DNA of 64,000 nt from Rhipicephalus microplus (GCF_043290135.1 NC_134707.1:75078508-75142507); one strand, 5' to 3'. Positions 23,451 to 34,600 are shown, counted from the stretch's first letter. The notes: generated by a model not told the origin, from the sequence alone. A program made the numbers and translations.

Positions 23451-24801
23451 GGTGCCTTTCCAGACTTGATAGCACCGGCTTCAGCGCATCCACTAACTGA
23501 AGTGCACTCTTTGCAGCCGGACTGTCAATGCTAGTGAGGAGCATACGAATGGTATTCATAAGGGCCTTTACCATGGCAATGATTTCTTTGTCGCGGCTAT
23601 CACCGCATTCTCGTTCCGAAGTGATTGTAGACAAGCTATGCGGTGGCTCAAACGGTGGGTCTATTGTTGGCAGTGCTGGCCATGCTTCAGGCGAGCCGGT
23701 GATGCTCTTGTCTTGCTTGAAGGATTTGTTGTCGGCGTGTCTGGACGCTTGAGATGGAAAGCCGGCGGTCGATTGGTGAAGTTCAATCCTTGCTTCAGCA
23801 CTGGGTCTCCTCAGGAGCCTCCGGCGACGAGACCACCGGCTTCGTACTTGGGCAGCGGCCTCTTTGTGAATTGAGCCATCCTGGATCTTCTGCCTCAACA
23901 CTTGCATTTTCTTTTTTATGATTGGGCAATCTTTTCACGATGCTTCGTGAGGGCCATGACAGTTTAGACATTTTCGAAGTTCTGCCTGGCAAGCATCTGC
24001 GCTATGTGATTCTGAACATAGGGAGCACACAGCCACGTTTGTACAAATAGCACTGACATGTCCCAATCTATAACATTTCCGGCACTGAAGGGGCTTCGGT
24101 ACAAAGGGTCGCACTGTGTGTCGAAAATGGCCGACCTTCACTTGCGATGGAAGGTTGTCACCCTTGAACACGAGCTTCACGCAGCGTGATTTGCCAAGGC
24201 GACGAGCTTGCAGTATAGTAAGTTCTGCAGACACCGGTTTGATGAGAGCAGCAAAGTCACTTTCGCTGATGAAAATGTCGACGTCGTAAATGACACCTGC
24301 CGTAGAGTCGCGGCCATCAGGTATATATGAGCGAACATTGATGTTATCCAACATCTTGACATTGCTCAGCACTTCCAATGTGCTTCGTTGAGTGACATCT
24401 ACAGCGAGGATATTCTTACGGCCATATATCCGCACGTCCGCGATCTCTCCCTGGGCGAGTTCCTCAAGAAACCTAGACGTGACTTGACGATTGAGCCGGT
24501 TGAGACTATGAGCCGCATAGACCGGCACAAACAGAATGGTATATATCGTGGGCTCTCGCGTCGTCGTCACATTCTTACTTGTTGTTGTAGAGGGCATCAC
24601 TAGTCTTCTTTTTCGCTGCCGTCTTGTCACAGGCACGAAGTCGCCTTCATCGGAGCTTTCGTCGCTGGCCGTAGAGTAAATCAGCGTGTCTTCGCTGTCA
24701 GCATCACTCGGATGGCCCGTACGCTTTCTCGTGGTAGCTGCGGACGACGTCGATGGTTGCGGTGGAAGCCCAGGCGAATCCACGTCCATCGCCACAGTCA
24801 T
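23422..24801 (-). pseudogene. LINE A ORF1 (CCHC nucleic-acid-binding), one nonsense codon
   Basis: ATG at 24801, with a TAA stop at 23422-23424 (about 459 codons). An acidic Ser/Thr-rich N-terminus with a basic RRQRKRR patch leads into an RRM-like middle (SRFLEELAQGEIADVRIYG, then DVDIFISESDFAALI). Three zinc knuckles follow: CRKCYRLGHVSAIC, CSLCSESHSADAC, and CLNCHGPHEAS, whose last Cys lies after a stop. The TGA at 23935-23937 lies inside the third knuckle, and the same frame continues past it to the C-terminus, so this is a single point lesion. In the family, ORF1 coats the element RNA in the cytoplasm and may act as a chaperone. Confidence 0.85.
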
Positions 24802-24895
24802 TGGAACGGTGTCTTCCACAGAGTCTCAGAAAAACTTTGAAAATATACAGATAGTGACAGCAGTGTGCTACGCCTGAATCACTTCGTCATCATCG

Positions 24896-24908
24896 TCCTT
24901 GTCACCCA
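24896..24908. repeat. Target-site duplication, right copy
   Basis: ccttgtcacccag, identical to 19599-19611. Confidence 0.9.
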
Positions 24909-25033
24909 GCCTTTTTACTACAACAGCGTCTTGAGGAACGTACTCGCATACAGACTATAGTGTTACCGCTGAGTGGTTGATGATCCTCGTGGTGTTCGTT
25001 GTATACCATGAGTTAGGTTCATTACGATGTCTG

Positions 25034-25244
25034 CCCCACCACGGTGGTCTAGAGGCTAAGGTACTTGGCTGCTGACCCGCAGGTCGCGGGATCAAATCCC
25101 GGCTGTGGCGGCTGCATTTCTGATGGAGGCGGAAATGTTGTAGGCCCGTGTGCTCAGATTTAGGTGCCCTCTGGCTCCCTCCACTACGGCGTCTCTCATA
25201 ATCATATGGTGGTTTTGGGACGTTAGACACCACAAATCAATCAA
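25034..25244 (+). mobile_element. Ruka SINE with 15-bp target-site duplication
   Basis: Head accacggtggtctagaggctaa, B box region cgggatcaaatccc, body and tail cacaaatcaatcaatc. The duplication tcattacgatgtctg lies at 25019-25033 and 25245-25259. About 25-30 bp of the body (the gcacgttaaagaacc block) is missing compared with other copies. Confidence 0.95.
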
Positions 25245-25259
25245 TCATTACGATGTCTG

Positions 25260-27070
25260 TTATGGTAGCTTGCAAAGCGAACACCACATAAGGTGTTGAA
25301 GTGCACTGTTGTGCTAATATGAGTGAGACTAATTATTGTAGAAGCATTTTGTCATGCGCAGTACAAATATTTTTTAAGTTGTCGCTATCCCCGTTGATCG
25401 ATAGAATATAGTGTTCTTATCGAGAATGGCAGCATCAGCGGAATGCGGCTTGAGAAACTTTTGACATTGCATAATAACTAGTGTTACTGAGAACGCTGGA
25501 GGAAACAGTGTAGCACATCGAAAAAGGGTATTACAGATGTGTATTCCAGAGAGTATACTTACAAGCAAACGTGATCATATGGAAAAGCAGGAGATACCCA
25601 AATAATACGTGCAGCTGCATTATAGAACACTCTGAAAAGAGAAATATTTTATTCTTGTTAATAAGACATCTTTAAAGAAGGTTATGGTAACAATTCATTG
25701 TTTTAGGTAATGCAAGTTCCTGTCATAATGAGCAAACAAAAAAACTATAAAAATTTAAGAAAGATTTGAAATATTTGAACACAAATTGGCACTTCTCAAG
25801 CATTTAACTATAGTTTGCTGCTCGTTAGAACGTCTGCGTGATCAAATAGATGTATTTTACAAGCAGCAGGTGCTGGGTTAATATTTCCCATTATATGGCG
25901 TAGTATATATACCTATTTCTGCAAAGAATATACCTGCTCCACAAGAAACATATAATATTCGATGAAAAGGAATCACACATACGTCCGATGTTGCATAACG
26001 ACGTAAGTAACAGCAAGACGCCAAAATAGCTATGAATTTTCGCAGGCTAATTGCTTGCCACATGTGTACCTTCACAGAGGTGCGCTACAACTTCCATTAC
26101 ACAAAAATTTAAACAATCAAGTATTATAGGAGACAAGCAACCAAACATACAATGGGATTACCAGAATAATACATCCACACAACTTTGAACTAGTGTAGGA
26201 TATTTTGTGGTCAAAGCCGTAATGTATGTAAAGGTTCTGCAAGTGGGAAAATCGTGATAAACTTGTTCCGCGAAGTAGTAATATGCTAGAGCATAGCTAG
26301 CCAGATGTACTGATCATTATGTCCTAAATTTTTGGGGGAAAATACCAGGTCCAGAGGGATAGCACAGGACATTTTACACTTTATTCTGCTTATTTCTCGG
26401 TTCTGCACAATAACCTCTTAGAAACGACAACAATTCTTCTGGACAACGATCTGATCCGCAATGCCCATAAAATGCACATCGCGCAGTCCAAAATGGCTGC
26501 GGGAGGAAGGTCAACCAGTGAACTCGCATAGAACAACATGGACGCACGTACACACGCACGCCCCATGCCGCTTTCACGGGATGAACTCTTCATCACCAAA
26601 AGCATATATATCTCAACGAAGTACTTCCCCAAACGATACGAACTGGTAAATGTTCAATCCTTATTTCTTACCGTAGTTAGAAGGGTGGCAGTGTGAGTTG
26701 ATCAACCGTGCATCAACGATGACTTGCGTAATCCCGTGTGTGCTACAGAAAACGGCACGAACCAGAATTGACGTATGAACTGAACGGCTATCCGAGGTGG
26801 TATGAACCGAGCCTGCCTGAAGCATTCGCCGCAATAGTAGGCAGCTAGCGAGTAGAGCGCCGTCTCGGCTCCACAGGAACGAATATTTACCAAGGCGATG
26901 GTTTGCAAACATACAAGGCTGTCGTCATTAAATGCGCTGTCAACATCGTGTACTTGCTTCTTCGACGGAAGACAAGCACTTACCTTCCCGTCATGTAGCG
27001 CTAGTGTCACAGCCATGGTGATAGTGTAGCTTTGCGCGATTCATTGCACTCGTACGTAGCAAGTTTGTCA
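25260..27070. other. Intergenic; unrecognised minus-strand frame
   Basis: Mostly AT-rich. A minus-strand frame at 26702-27016 (104 codons, starting MAVTLALHDGKVSACLPSKK) is free of low complexity but matches nothing I know. It could be a short exon or a decayed element. No other signal. Confidence 0.35.
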
Positions 27071-27450
27071 GTGTGGCATGTAGTCATGTTGTTACATGAC
27101 ACGCATGTCGTGATTATCAAGTTTCGATGTGTCATTTACATATGTCGTCCGTTCGCGTCGCGTAATACTGAGTTTGGTACATGTGAAGCTAGCGAAATGG
27201 CCGTGAGCACCCCATGAGCGTGGCATGTAGTCATGTTGTTACATGACGCGCATCTTATGATTATCATGTTTGCACCAGTCACATACCTTCGTCATTAATT
27301 AACGTACTGTAATTTCAAATTTGGAATATGTGACGCTAGCGAAACGTCCGCGAGCGCATCCTGTAGCCATGTTGTTACATGATACTTATGTCATGATTTT
27401 CACGTTACGGCCTATTGTTTGTGTTCGCCATGGAATAATGCTATACAGTT
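27071..27450 (+). repeat. Composite repeat, locus 1: tandem 147-bp units
   Basis: The anchor tag-tcatgttgttacatgac starts at 27081, 27228 and 27364, giving periods of 147 and 136 bp. Each unit ends with gaagctagcgaaa-ggccg-gagc. It stops at gccatggaataatgctatac, where the uninterrupted copy at 38497-39470 continues without a break. Confidence 0.88.
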
Positions 27451-28607
27451 AAGTTTTCCTTCTTGTTCGTTGATCTCCTTGATGTGGATTGAAGTCCCGT
27501 CAAGGAGATGATCGGCGTCGATGAAGCAGGAGGCAGGTTGGAGGTAATGAAATCTTGAAGGTATATTACAGCGAAATATTTACAGTCATATGTACACTCT
27601 TGCCGAAGCACACTAATGATAACACAGACATCAACAGCGTCTTACTCTTCTAAACTTTTCTTAAGTTAGAGCCTAGAACACTGTTACTACATACAACGTA
27701 CCTAATCTCACTGTTCGACCACCAAGTGGTTACGGCCCACACAAAAGTTGCGTCGTACGGAGTCGTACTGATCTATCAGTTAAGTGATTGCAGCTTCGAC
27801 TGAAGAGAAACGGATTCCATCCAGTCTTAAGTATCTTGCGGTCACAAAGAAAAAGGGGAGGTGGCCACTGCTGGTCTGCCTCAACATTCTCTCCTCCAAT
27901 CTGTTTCCACTCAGATTAAGTCACTTTCTACTGGGCTGCCCTTACTCTCGACAGCAGCACTTCTACAGTTTAAACAGGCGTTTTGGCACTCTTTCCCATC
28001 ATGTATCTTTCTCTCCCTCCCACGCGCTCAGGAATTCTCTCCCTCGTGAGATATCGGCATTGTAGACCTGGTACATTCATGCCTTTTCCCACACCCAGCG
28101 AGCCGAGACGAACCTCAAAGCCGGAAGTTGAATGATCGCGCGTGGAGCGTTAGTGTCCCCGCGGGTAGCAAGCGGCCTTTGACTTTCTCCGCTTTCCTTG
28201 TGTTCGGGTCGTGCATCGCTGCGACTTCGAGCCGATCGCCAGGGCAGAGCGTGTCGCCTACTCCATTGTGCGTTTGCTCCCGGAAGCGGCGACTTGTCTC
28301 TAAACCACAAACATTCCAAGCCGGTTGGCAGAGCGGGTTCGCTTCACAATGTGTGTTTGCCCCCGGCAGCGGAGGGGACGGAAGTAGTTTAGATTCCAGA
28401 GGATAAGTGGTGTACAGTCACACGGGCATACCGAGAGAGAGCCGAGAAAAAAGCTATGTATAACGTAGCTTCCCGCGCGGTCGTCCCATGCTAAAAGGAA
28501 GCAATTTGCGACCTTGTCGAGAGAGATCCGAGAAAGAAGCTTTGAATAACGTAGCTTCTGGTGCTGTCCCATCCGCACGATCAACTTATGAGTGGCAAAA
28601 CATAACA
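27451..28607. other. About 1.16-kb insertion splitting the composite repeat
   Basis: The composite repeat breaks at 27450 and resumes at about 28608; ctatac occurs at both edges as a possible short duplication. The insert contains a CT-rich stretch (27880-28050), a GC-rich stretch (28080-28390) and an imperfect tandem pair near 28430 and 28516 (gccgagaaa-aagct). No coding domain or LTR-type ends were recognised. Class unknown. Confidence 0.5.
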
Positions 28608-28965
28608 CTATACCATACCAATTATGCAACAAGTCATGTGAACGAAACCACGGCAAGAGCTGCAGGACCATGAAATGTACATCATGACATTCATAAAATA
28701 CATATCAGGGTTTTCATGATATGACTCCTCAAATATGTTCTTCATACAGTCATGTTGTCACATATCAAGTTTGGTATTGATACGTTATCGAAACTGCCAA
28801 AAGAGCTAAAAGTTGTGGGCGGCTTGATAGCTTCATAGATACGCTTAAAGTCGCGGAAGTTCGCTAAGAAATGCTTCGCATTTAAAACACTGCTTGGCAG
28901 TGTTGCCTATGTAAGAGGGCCTCACGTATTGTGTACTCAAGGCGACCAACATGATGGATCGTTGA
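28608..28965 (+). repeat. Composite repeat, locus 1: 3' tail
   Basis: Resumes with accataccaattatgcaac, then gtgaacgaaaccac-gcaagagc, gttatcgaaactgccaaaagagctaaaag and a short gatagcttcatagatacg remnant where other copies have a tetranucleotide array. It ends with the self-complementary aaatgcttcgcattt and cactgcttggcagtg. LINE B copy 1 starts directly after it. Confidence 0.82.
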
Positions 28966-29136
28966 GGAGGAGAAAGAAACATTTATTCAAACGGCATACT
29001 AAGGTTTCTGTAGGTGGAGCCCTCATTCCAGGGCCCCATTAACCCGAGCAGCTTGCTCGTCACGGTCTAAGGTTTGCCTCTGGCTTCTCATGTCCTTTCG
29101 GGTGAATTGCACCTCCCACGCTGGGGTCAGCGGTCA

Positions 29137-29169
29137 GCTGCCCTTGGTGCTGACCGCACCAAGGGCAGC
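29137..29169. repeat. 14-bp hairpin in LINE B 3' region
   Basis: gctgcccttggtgc (29137-29150) and its exact reverse complement (29156-29169), with a 5-nt loop tgacc. Confidence 0.85.
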
Positions 29170-29194
29170 GGTCAGCAAATTGGCAATGCCGGAT

Positions 29195-30085
29195 TTATGT
29201 TGCCGGAGTGTGTATGTTGGGATATGAGTTCGTCTGTATTCGTCTCCAATCCCTGGATTGCCAGCGGGTGAGTGTGCGGTGGGATGGCGACATCGTCTGC
29301 CGGGCGAGTCTTTGGCTCTCAAGGATATCTTGCGGGAGCGTAGGTGTCAAGTAATCCGCCCGAGTCAGCATGTCCGCGGCTCGGAAAGCTAATGCTCGAG
29401 CCATGCGGTATGCCCGTTCATTTCCTCCTACACCTTCGTTGGTGGGGCACCATGTGATGCTGTGGTCTTCTTGGAGGTTGGATCCTAGCATGCATAGGAC
29501 GCTCTTGGGAAGGACGCCTTTGAGAAAATGTCGGCAAGCCTCTTGGCATTCTGTGAGATAGTGCGCAGACTGTCTTTTGCACTCTGCTGCACGAATGGCT
29601 AGTGCTATGGCTGCCGCTTCTGCTAAAGCCATGCTTTTCGAACGTATTGTCGCCGAAGTGATCGCTAGAGCTAGGTTGGTAATTACTGCTGCGAATGCGT
29701 TTTGCCTCGTTGGGTATGAGCTAGACTCTGTATAATAAGTGTCGGGATAGTTTTCTATCCGTTCTAGTGCCGCCGACCTTGCTCGTCTGCAGCCAGCATT
29801 AACATTGGGGTGCATGTTTCTCGGGATAGGGGCGACATATATGCGTTCCCTGTCTTCTCTGAGTATTTGATGCGTCTCCTCGCTGCAGAACTGTGGTGAG
29901 AAGGGGTAGTAAAGCTGCCTTTCAACGTCTAGTTGAGTCTCTCTCTCTGCGCGATTTTGGTGTTTTTGGTCCTGTATTTGTTCCCGCAAACATAACTCTA
30001 CAGGACAGAAGCTTGTAAATATGTCCTTCACGTCGCTTAAGTTTCATGTCATGCCTCTGCAGTTCCAATGATTGATGTATGCCAT
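29195..30085 (-). pseudogene. LINE B ORF2: endonuclease start fused to RNase H
   Basis: ATG at 30085 begins MAYINHWNCRGM, the usual WNCRG start of this endonuclease class, followed after one codon by a TGA (30044-30046). The frame then reads LSDVKDIFTSFCPVELCLRE and passes near 29950 straight into post-RT/RNase H sequence: VAPIPRNMHPNVNAG, then ALAEAAAIALAIRAAE (the catalytic Glu helix), then ITWCPTNEGVGGNERAYRMA. The first RNase H Asp is replaced (TYYTESSSY where TDAS-type is expected) and the final GNE-AD pattern is altered. This is an internal deletion product with no RT. Confidence 0.72.
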
Positions 30086-30137
30086 TGCGTGAAAAGGTCT
30101 GTAAAAAATTTAGTGCTTTCAGTTAGATGTACGTAAC

Positions 30138-31536
30138 CTAAAAAGCGACGCTATTCGTGCCCCTGGTCACTTCTTTCTTTTTGTTGGGACGAAATTGTGT
30201 TCGGCTCCCTTTCCCTCCTTTGCAGGGAGGGATGATGGGCTGCCTCAGCGCCCTCCTGGTTGGAGCAGGGTCTGGCAGGCTTCCAGTGTCCGAAGCATTT
30301 ACGTCTATGGAATCTGTACAATCAGGGTGCTCAACACTGTTGGTGCCCAACGAGGATGCTCGCCCCCTCAAGGGAGGCTGGCTACTCGGCACCATCGTTG
30401 CGACTTTTTTTGCCACGACATTTGGTTGGCTTGCACCAAGAGTAGCCGAAGCTTTAGGGCATTGCTGTAAAAAGGCACTTTGTGCCTTTTTCTTTTTGCT
30501 CTTGTCTGGGGGACGGTCTGCCGCCACTAGGTCCTGGAGTTCGAACTGTGTGCCTACAGAGACCGTCAAGTGTCCCTTTCCCGTTTGCATCGCTGAGCAT
30601 AGGAGCACTTTTGGGCAAGGTCCACTAGCTCGCGCGCTTCTGGATATGATAAGTTTTCTTGGGTTTTCAGCGTATGTCTTTTTTGCCACTTTGGGCAGAA
30701 GCGTGAATACACTGCATAGGGTTCTTCGAAGCGAGGCTTTACGCGTCCTATGATAGGCTGCGCTCATCGACGTCATTTCCGCCCGCGTTGTTCTGGTGAG
30801 CGTCACTGTGCGCCGACGCTCTCGGCACCAATGAGGCAACTTTATTGCACTACTAAAATACTAAGTGATTTCATCTCGGTGCTTGGACCAATGCTAAAAT
30901 TATCCTCGGCTATAGGTCTAAGTAAAACACATAAACAAAATAGGTGCTTCAAAAGTGTTGGAGGGCCCCTTTACCTGCTGCAGAAAGAGCCGTGCTTGCG
31001 AACGTTAGTATTGAATTCCTTGTGCGGGTTTCCGTCCTATCTCTACGAATGATGATTGCTCGTGCGGCAAGTAGATCTTGATCCACTAAAGCTTCCTCGA
31101 TTTCTGCATCGGTGCACTTGAGCAGTTCATTGTCGGATATTATTTCTGACATGTTATTTAGAGATCCGTGAAATGTTACACGGACTTCATAATGTCCGAT
31201 TTTTACAAGGCGTCTGATTTTGCCACTTTGTTCTTTGTTTTCCACTTCTATGAGAAGATCTCGTGAATTCAATGTTTTGCACTGTAATTGGTTTCAATGA
31301 ATTCTGTGATCGCTTTTCCGATCGGAAATGGTGATATGGTTTGTATCTTAGCCTCATTTAAAGACCTTACAACAAAAAATTGTGTAATTGCTCTCTTTAT
31401 TCAGTAATTTTCTATTTGCTTCATTTCGACTCCTTTTACGGAACCGATCATAGTGAAAAGGGGGGGAGGTACTTTTCCCATAGAAAAGCATGATTATTGG
31501 GTAGCTAAGCCAGCTACGCACCATGGAGTTCAACAA
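30138..31536 (-). pseudogene. LINE B ORF1 remnant
   Basis: Pieces in order on the minus strand: 31536-31354 is an N-terminal segment starting near MVRSWLSYP. 31272-30949 is an RRM-like segment with SRDLLIEVENKEQSGKI, then GHYEVRVTFHGSLNN and AIIIRRDRTETRTRNSILT. 30839-30138 is a basic, Lys/Pro-rich C-terminal segment with DKSKKKKAQ. The zinc-knuckle block is scrambled or missing here but partly visible in copy 2 (42900-43105). Frames change at least twice. An RNA-binding ORF1 in origin, not functional. Confidence 0.65.
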
Positions 31537-31539
31537 GGG

Positions 31540-31990
31540 TAACGCTTACAGACGGTACCAATACATTGCTACTATAACACTAAAATCCTGACCAAGGGAG
31601 GTCAGTGCCCCAGTGTTAACTCTAACCGCCAAGAAATTTCGAAGTCAACAGGAAGGAAAAAATGACAGGACAGATAAAAAGTGAGAGATAAAGATGAAAA
31701 AGTAGGGAGAGAGGTAGGAAAAAGCGACTGCCGATTTCCCCTGGGTGGGTCAGCCCAGGGGGTCCGTCAACATGTAGCCGAGAACAAAGGGTTGCGTTGC
31801 CTTCACTGGAGGACCTTAAAAGTCCAGTCACCCAGCGTCGGCTAAACCCCAAAAATTCCTTTTCCCTAGACATGGCAATGCAACGCATGGCTAGGCGTGG
31901 GAAATAGTCAACACTTTCCCGTTGGCTCGGGTCCGTGGTGTTGCCACACGCCAAACGCCTGCTTGCACACACCCCTGCGGTGCCGCTGTG
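31540..31990 (-). promoter_or_regulatory. LINE B 5' UTR/leader
   Basis: Unspliced leader upstream of ORF1 with a TC-rich tract (31640-31720 on the plus strand reads as GA-rich), an imperfect hairpin at about 31739-31765 (ccctgggtgggtcagcccaggg) and no long frame. The internal promoter of such LINEs lies in this region in related families; its activity here is inference. Confidence 0.4.
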
Positions 31991-32282
31991 TTAACGAGCA
32001 CTTAGCACTGAAGAAATCTTGAAGCTAACTTCGTTTGCTATCGTTAATACTTTCCTTTAATTTCTCAAGATGATCCTTCTACGTCGTTTTGTTGTGTTAT
32101 CTTACCTTCCTATATGGACAACACTAATAAGATCTGAATTCATGGATGACCAAGTCGCCGGAGCTACAACACTTGTGATCTTGAGCACTTTTCTCTTTCT
32201 TTTCTTTTTCGAATGCGCGGCTTTTGAGTGCGATCACACGCACAATCGTGAGAAAGACGCGGCCTTTTGTGGTGACTCCGGT
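31991..32282. other. Intergenic, nothing recognised
   Basis: No recognised signal. Confidence 0.4.
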
Positions 32283-32366
32283 GACAACCGAACGTGCCAT
32301 GCCTTAATTCGCCAGTGACTGACACTTGCTGCTTTGTATATATAAAGTATATAAAGGTGCATGTAT
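32283..32366. repeat. 85-bp repeat shared with 43076-43158
   Basis: gaacgtgccatgc, then taat-cgccagtg-ctga, then gtatata-gaa-tata-a-gtgcatgta, in the same order as 43076-43158 with scattered differences. The second copy lies just upstream of the Gypsy-like element, so it may belong to an LTR (inference). Confidence 0.6.
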
Positions 32367-32499
32367 TGAAACTCATACAGATATATACAAGTGTACTGGT
32401 GTATAAACGTGTTTTCTGTATAAACTTCTTCCTTCAGCTAATAAGTAAGCATTGCATTAATACATTCCTCAAATAATACTTTTTTTCTTTCGGTATGCA
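32367..32499. other. Spacer
   Basis: AT-rich, nothing recognised. Confidence 0.4.
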
Positions 32500-32935
32500 T
32501 CAAGACAAAGGCGTCACTTAACAACAATACCAGTCCGCACAAAAAAATTCAAATATTCTTTCTTTCTAAAACTATTATTGATTAGAATAACCTGATTAAC
32601 ATTCCGCTTGATCAACCTTCATTGTCTTCATATGGTGCAAATATCTGGCCATGACTATCCAGTATGTAACATGACCTTGTTCAATTATGTTTTTTTGCCA
32701 ATTCTGTGTTGTTGCTGTTTCATGTGCCTTCAGTATTTGTTTGCAAATGTACAAATAGTGTGCTTTTTTCTCATAACTGATATACTTGTATTGTATCTTT
32801 TGTAAATAGGGTTTTCTTCCCTTTTTTCTGTTGAGGCAAGATTTTTTTGCATGACAATATCTTTCAGTCTTGCTGAACCTCTCTTTCGGTATTGCAGTAT
32901 CTGTAAGCAACTAAATAAATAAATGAATACTGGGG
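32500..32935 (+). mobile_element. Possible CR1-like LINE 3' UTR
   Basis: T-rich untranslated texture (ttgttgctgtttcatgtgcc, then tgtatcttttgtaaatag) ending in aactaaataaataaatgaat, like the tail of the LINE at 549-1411. No coding part remains. Weak. Confidence 0.3.
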
Positions 32936-33734
32936 AGTCAGAAGGAGACAGATTGTGATTGACGAAAACCTAAAGTGACTCCCAGAAACTTGAAGAGCAC
33001 CGCACACAGCTATTGAAGAAGCCTTGAAAGAGTGTTCTCGTCTACCGATTGTTCTTGTCTACACAATCGCAAATGGGCAAGGTTTAAAGAATAATGTTTA
33101 TATTTTCAATTTATGAGGCGGGATTTGAAGGAAATTGACCACCATATTTTTCATGCTATATCTTTGAAGATCTAGAATGGTACATCAAAAACTGAGAAAA
33201 CTTGGACTAATGTATCTGAACAGCCTTATCACAACGCCAACTTCTACTGCACAAATTAAAGAAAAGATCGTTGTGAACACTTGCCAAACAAGAAGTAGAG
33301 TGACGAGGTATGAGTTGAGCTTGACTTTCCTAGCAGAGCGAGAGAATGCCCGTCGATGTAAACAAAGTGAAATGTGCCCCTGCGAGGATATCTGCTGCTA
33401 ATTTATAGCGCTGAATAAAAAAAAATGTGGCTCTCAGAAAAAGTGGTACCAAAGATCACAAAATGATGGAAGCTTCGGCTGAGCAGACGTTCTCTCAAAT
33501 AATCTCTACCCATTGTGCCGAGAATAGAGTCTTAGAAACCGATACTTTATCGTCTGTCCTTTGAGAGACCTCTGATGACATTTTCTTGAATGTTTTAAAT
33601 GCAGCTAATAACAAACCCGGCTTGCAAACAAAACAACGTTAAAGTTTTGTAAGAAATACTCAACAGCAATGAGGGGAGAAATCACAGTTTGCGAGCTAGC
33701 AAGTACGAAAATACTGTTCAAAATAAAACGGGTC
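32936..33734. other. Intergenic, nothing recognised
   Basis: A 74-codon plus-strand frame at 33177-33401 has no recognisable domain. Otherwise featureless. Confidence 0.45.
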
Positions 33735-33749
33735 AATCGGCACAAGCCA

Positions 33750-33996
33750 GCCCCACACGGTGGTCTAGTGGCTAAGGTACTCGGCTGCTGACCAGCAGGT
33801 CGTGGGATTGAATACTGGCTGCGGCGGCTGCATTTCCGATGGAGGCGGAAATGCTGTAGGCCCACGTTGTCAGATATGGGTGCACGGTAAAGAACCTCAT
33901 GTGGTCAAAATTTCCGGAGCTCTCCACTGCGGCGTCTCTCATAATCATATAGTGGTTTTGGGGCGTTAAATCACACATCTCAATCAATCGCCATCA
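33750..33996 (+). mobile_element. Ruka SINE with imperfect 15-bp duplication
   Basis: Head gccccacacggtggtctagtggctaa, mutated B box (gggattgaatac), body and tail. The flanks aatcggcacaagcca (33735-33749) and aatcggtaccagcca (33997-34011) match at 13 of 15 positions, so the insertion is older than those at 16531 and 25034. Confidence 0.93.
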
Positions 33997-34011
33997 AATC
34001 GGTACCAGCCA

Positions 34012-34304
34012 TGTGAATCACTGTCTAAGCCGTCTAGACGACGAGTCTGAAGAAAAGTATGCACATCCGTCGTATGTTGATGACGTAATATAGCGATCAT
34101 TCCCAAAACATACAGAACAAAAGAATCGCAAGAAAGTGCCTGACAGCTTGGAACAGTGGAATAACTGCAGCGAAAGGACAGGAATTCAAAGAAAGAAAGA
34201 AAGAACCGGCAGATCCCACGTACAGCGGGAATTAATGGTATGCGAAGCACGAATGAGAAATGTGGATATGTCATTTTAAATTCAGCACAAAGTCACCAGG
34301 TGGA
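34012..34304. other. Spacer
   Basis: Nothing recognised apart from a short (GAAA)n near 34190. Confidence 0.4.
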
Positions 34305-34600
34305 TGTATATGATGTCGTAGATGACTTCCGTTACAAGATTGGCATGTTTGGATGTGTCATTTACCTTCTTCATCTGTTCACGTCACGTGATATAAAATT
34401 TATATATACTTGAAGCTAGAAAAATGGCCGCAAGCAGGCTATGAGCGTGGTATATTGCCATGTTCTTATATAGCACGCATGTCAAGATTATCATGGTTGC
34501 ACCAGTCATATATTTCGTCATCCATTGACTTCACCTAACAGCCAGTTTGGTATATGTGGAGCTGTCAAAACGGCTGTGACCGCAACATGAAGGGCCTGAA
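34305..34600 (+). repeat. Composite repeat, locus 2: about two diverged 147-bp units
   Basis: gtcatttaccttcttcatctgttcacgtcacgt, then gaagctagaaaaatggccgcaagc, then gagcgtggtatattgccatgttc and gattatcatggttgcaccagtc match the units at 27071 and 38497. No tail follows; instead a GC-rich segment (34600-34650). Confidence 0.75.

Larger units (their letters stand above)
19612..24895 (-). mobile_element. Full-length LINE family A (about 5.3 kb)
   Basis: Delimited by identical 13-bp duplications at 19599-19611 and 24896-24908. On the minus strand the order is: 5' UTR of about 95 bp, ORF1 (24801-23422), ORF2 starting at 23450 and overlapping ORF1 by 29 nt, then endonuclease, RT, RNase H, a Cys/His-rich tail, stop at 19800, and a 3' UTR of about 188 bp ending in a TTCTTCCTCCTCTTCCTCC-like pyrimidine tract with no poly-A. 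The architecture (CCHC ORF1, then EN-RT-RNase H) is that of the I-type superfamily. Inactivated by about three nonsense codons and about four frameshifts. Confidence 0.92.
28966..31990 (-). mobile_element. LINE family B, copy 1, internally deleted
   Basis: Minus-strand order: a 5' UTR-like leader (about 31990-31540), ORF1 (31536-30138), the first 40 codons of ORF2 endonuclease (30085-29960), a direct junction into the RNase H region (29940-29195), and the 3' UTR with AATAAA to about 28966. Most of the endonuclease and all RT palm motifs are missing. The leader has long C/T runs and a ctgggctgacccacccaggg hairpin that I associate with tick LINE 5' UTRs. No target-site duplication was recognised. 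Confidence 0.75.

Noticed and set aside
30157..30753. 198-codon plus-strand frame
   Set aside because: It is the antisense shadow of LINE B ORF1, whose order of segments is recognisable on the minus strand and in copy 2.
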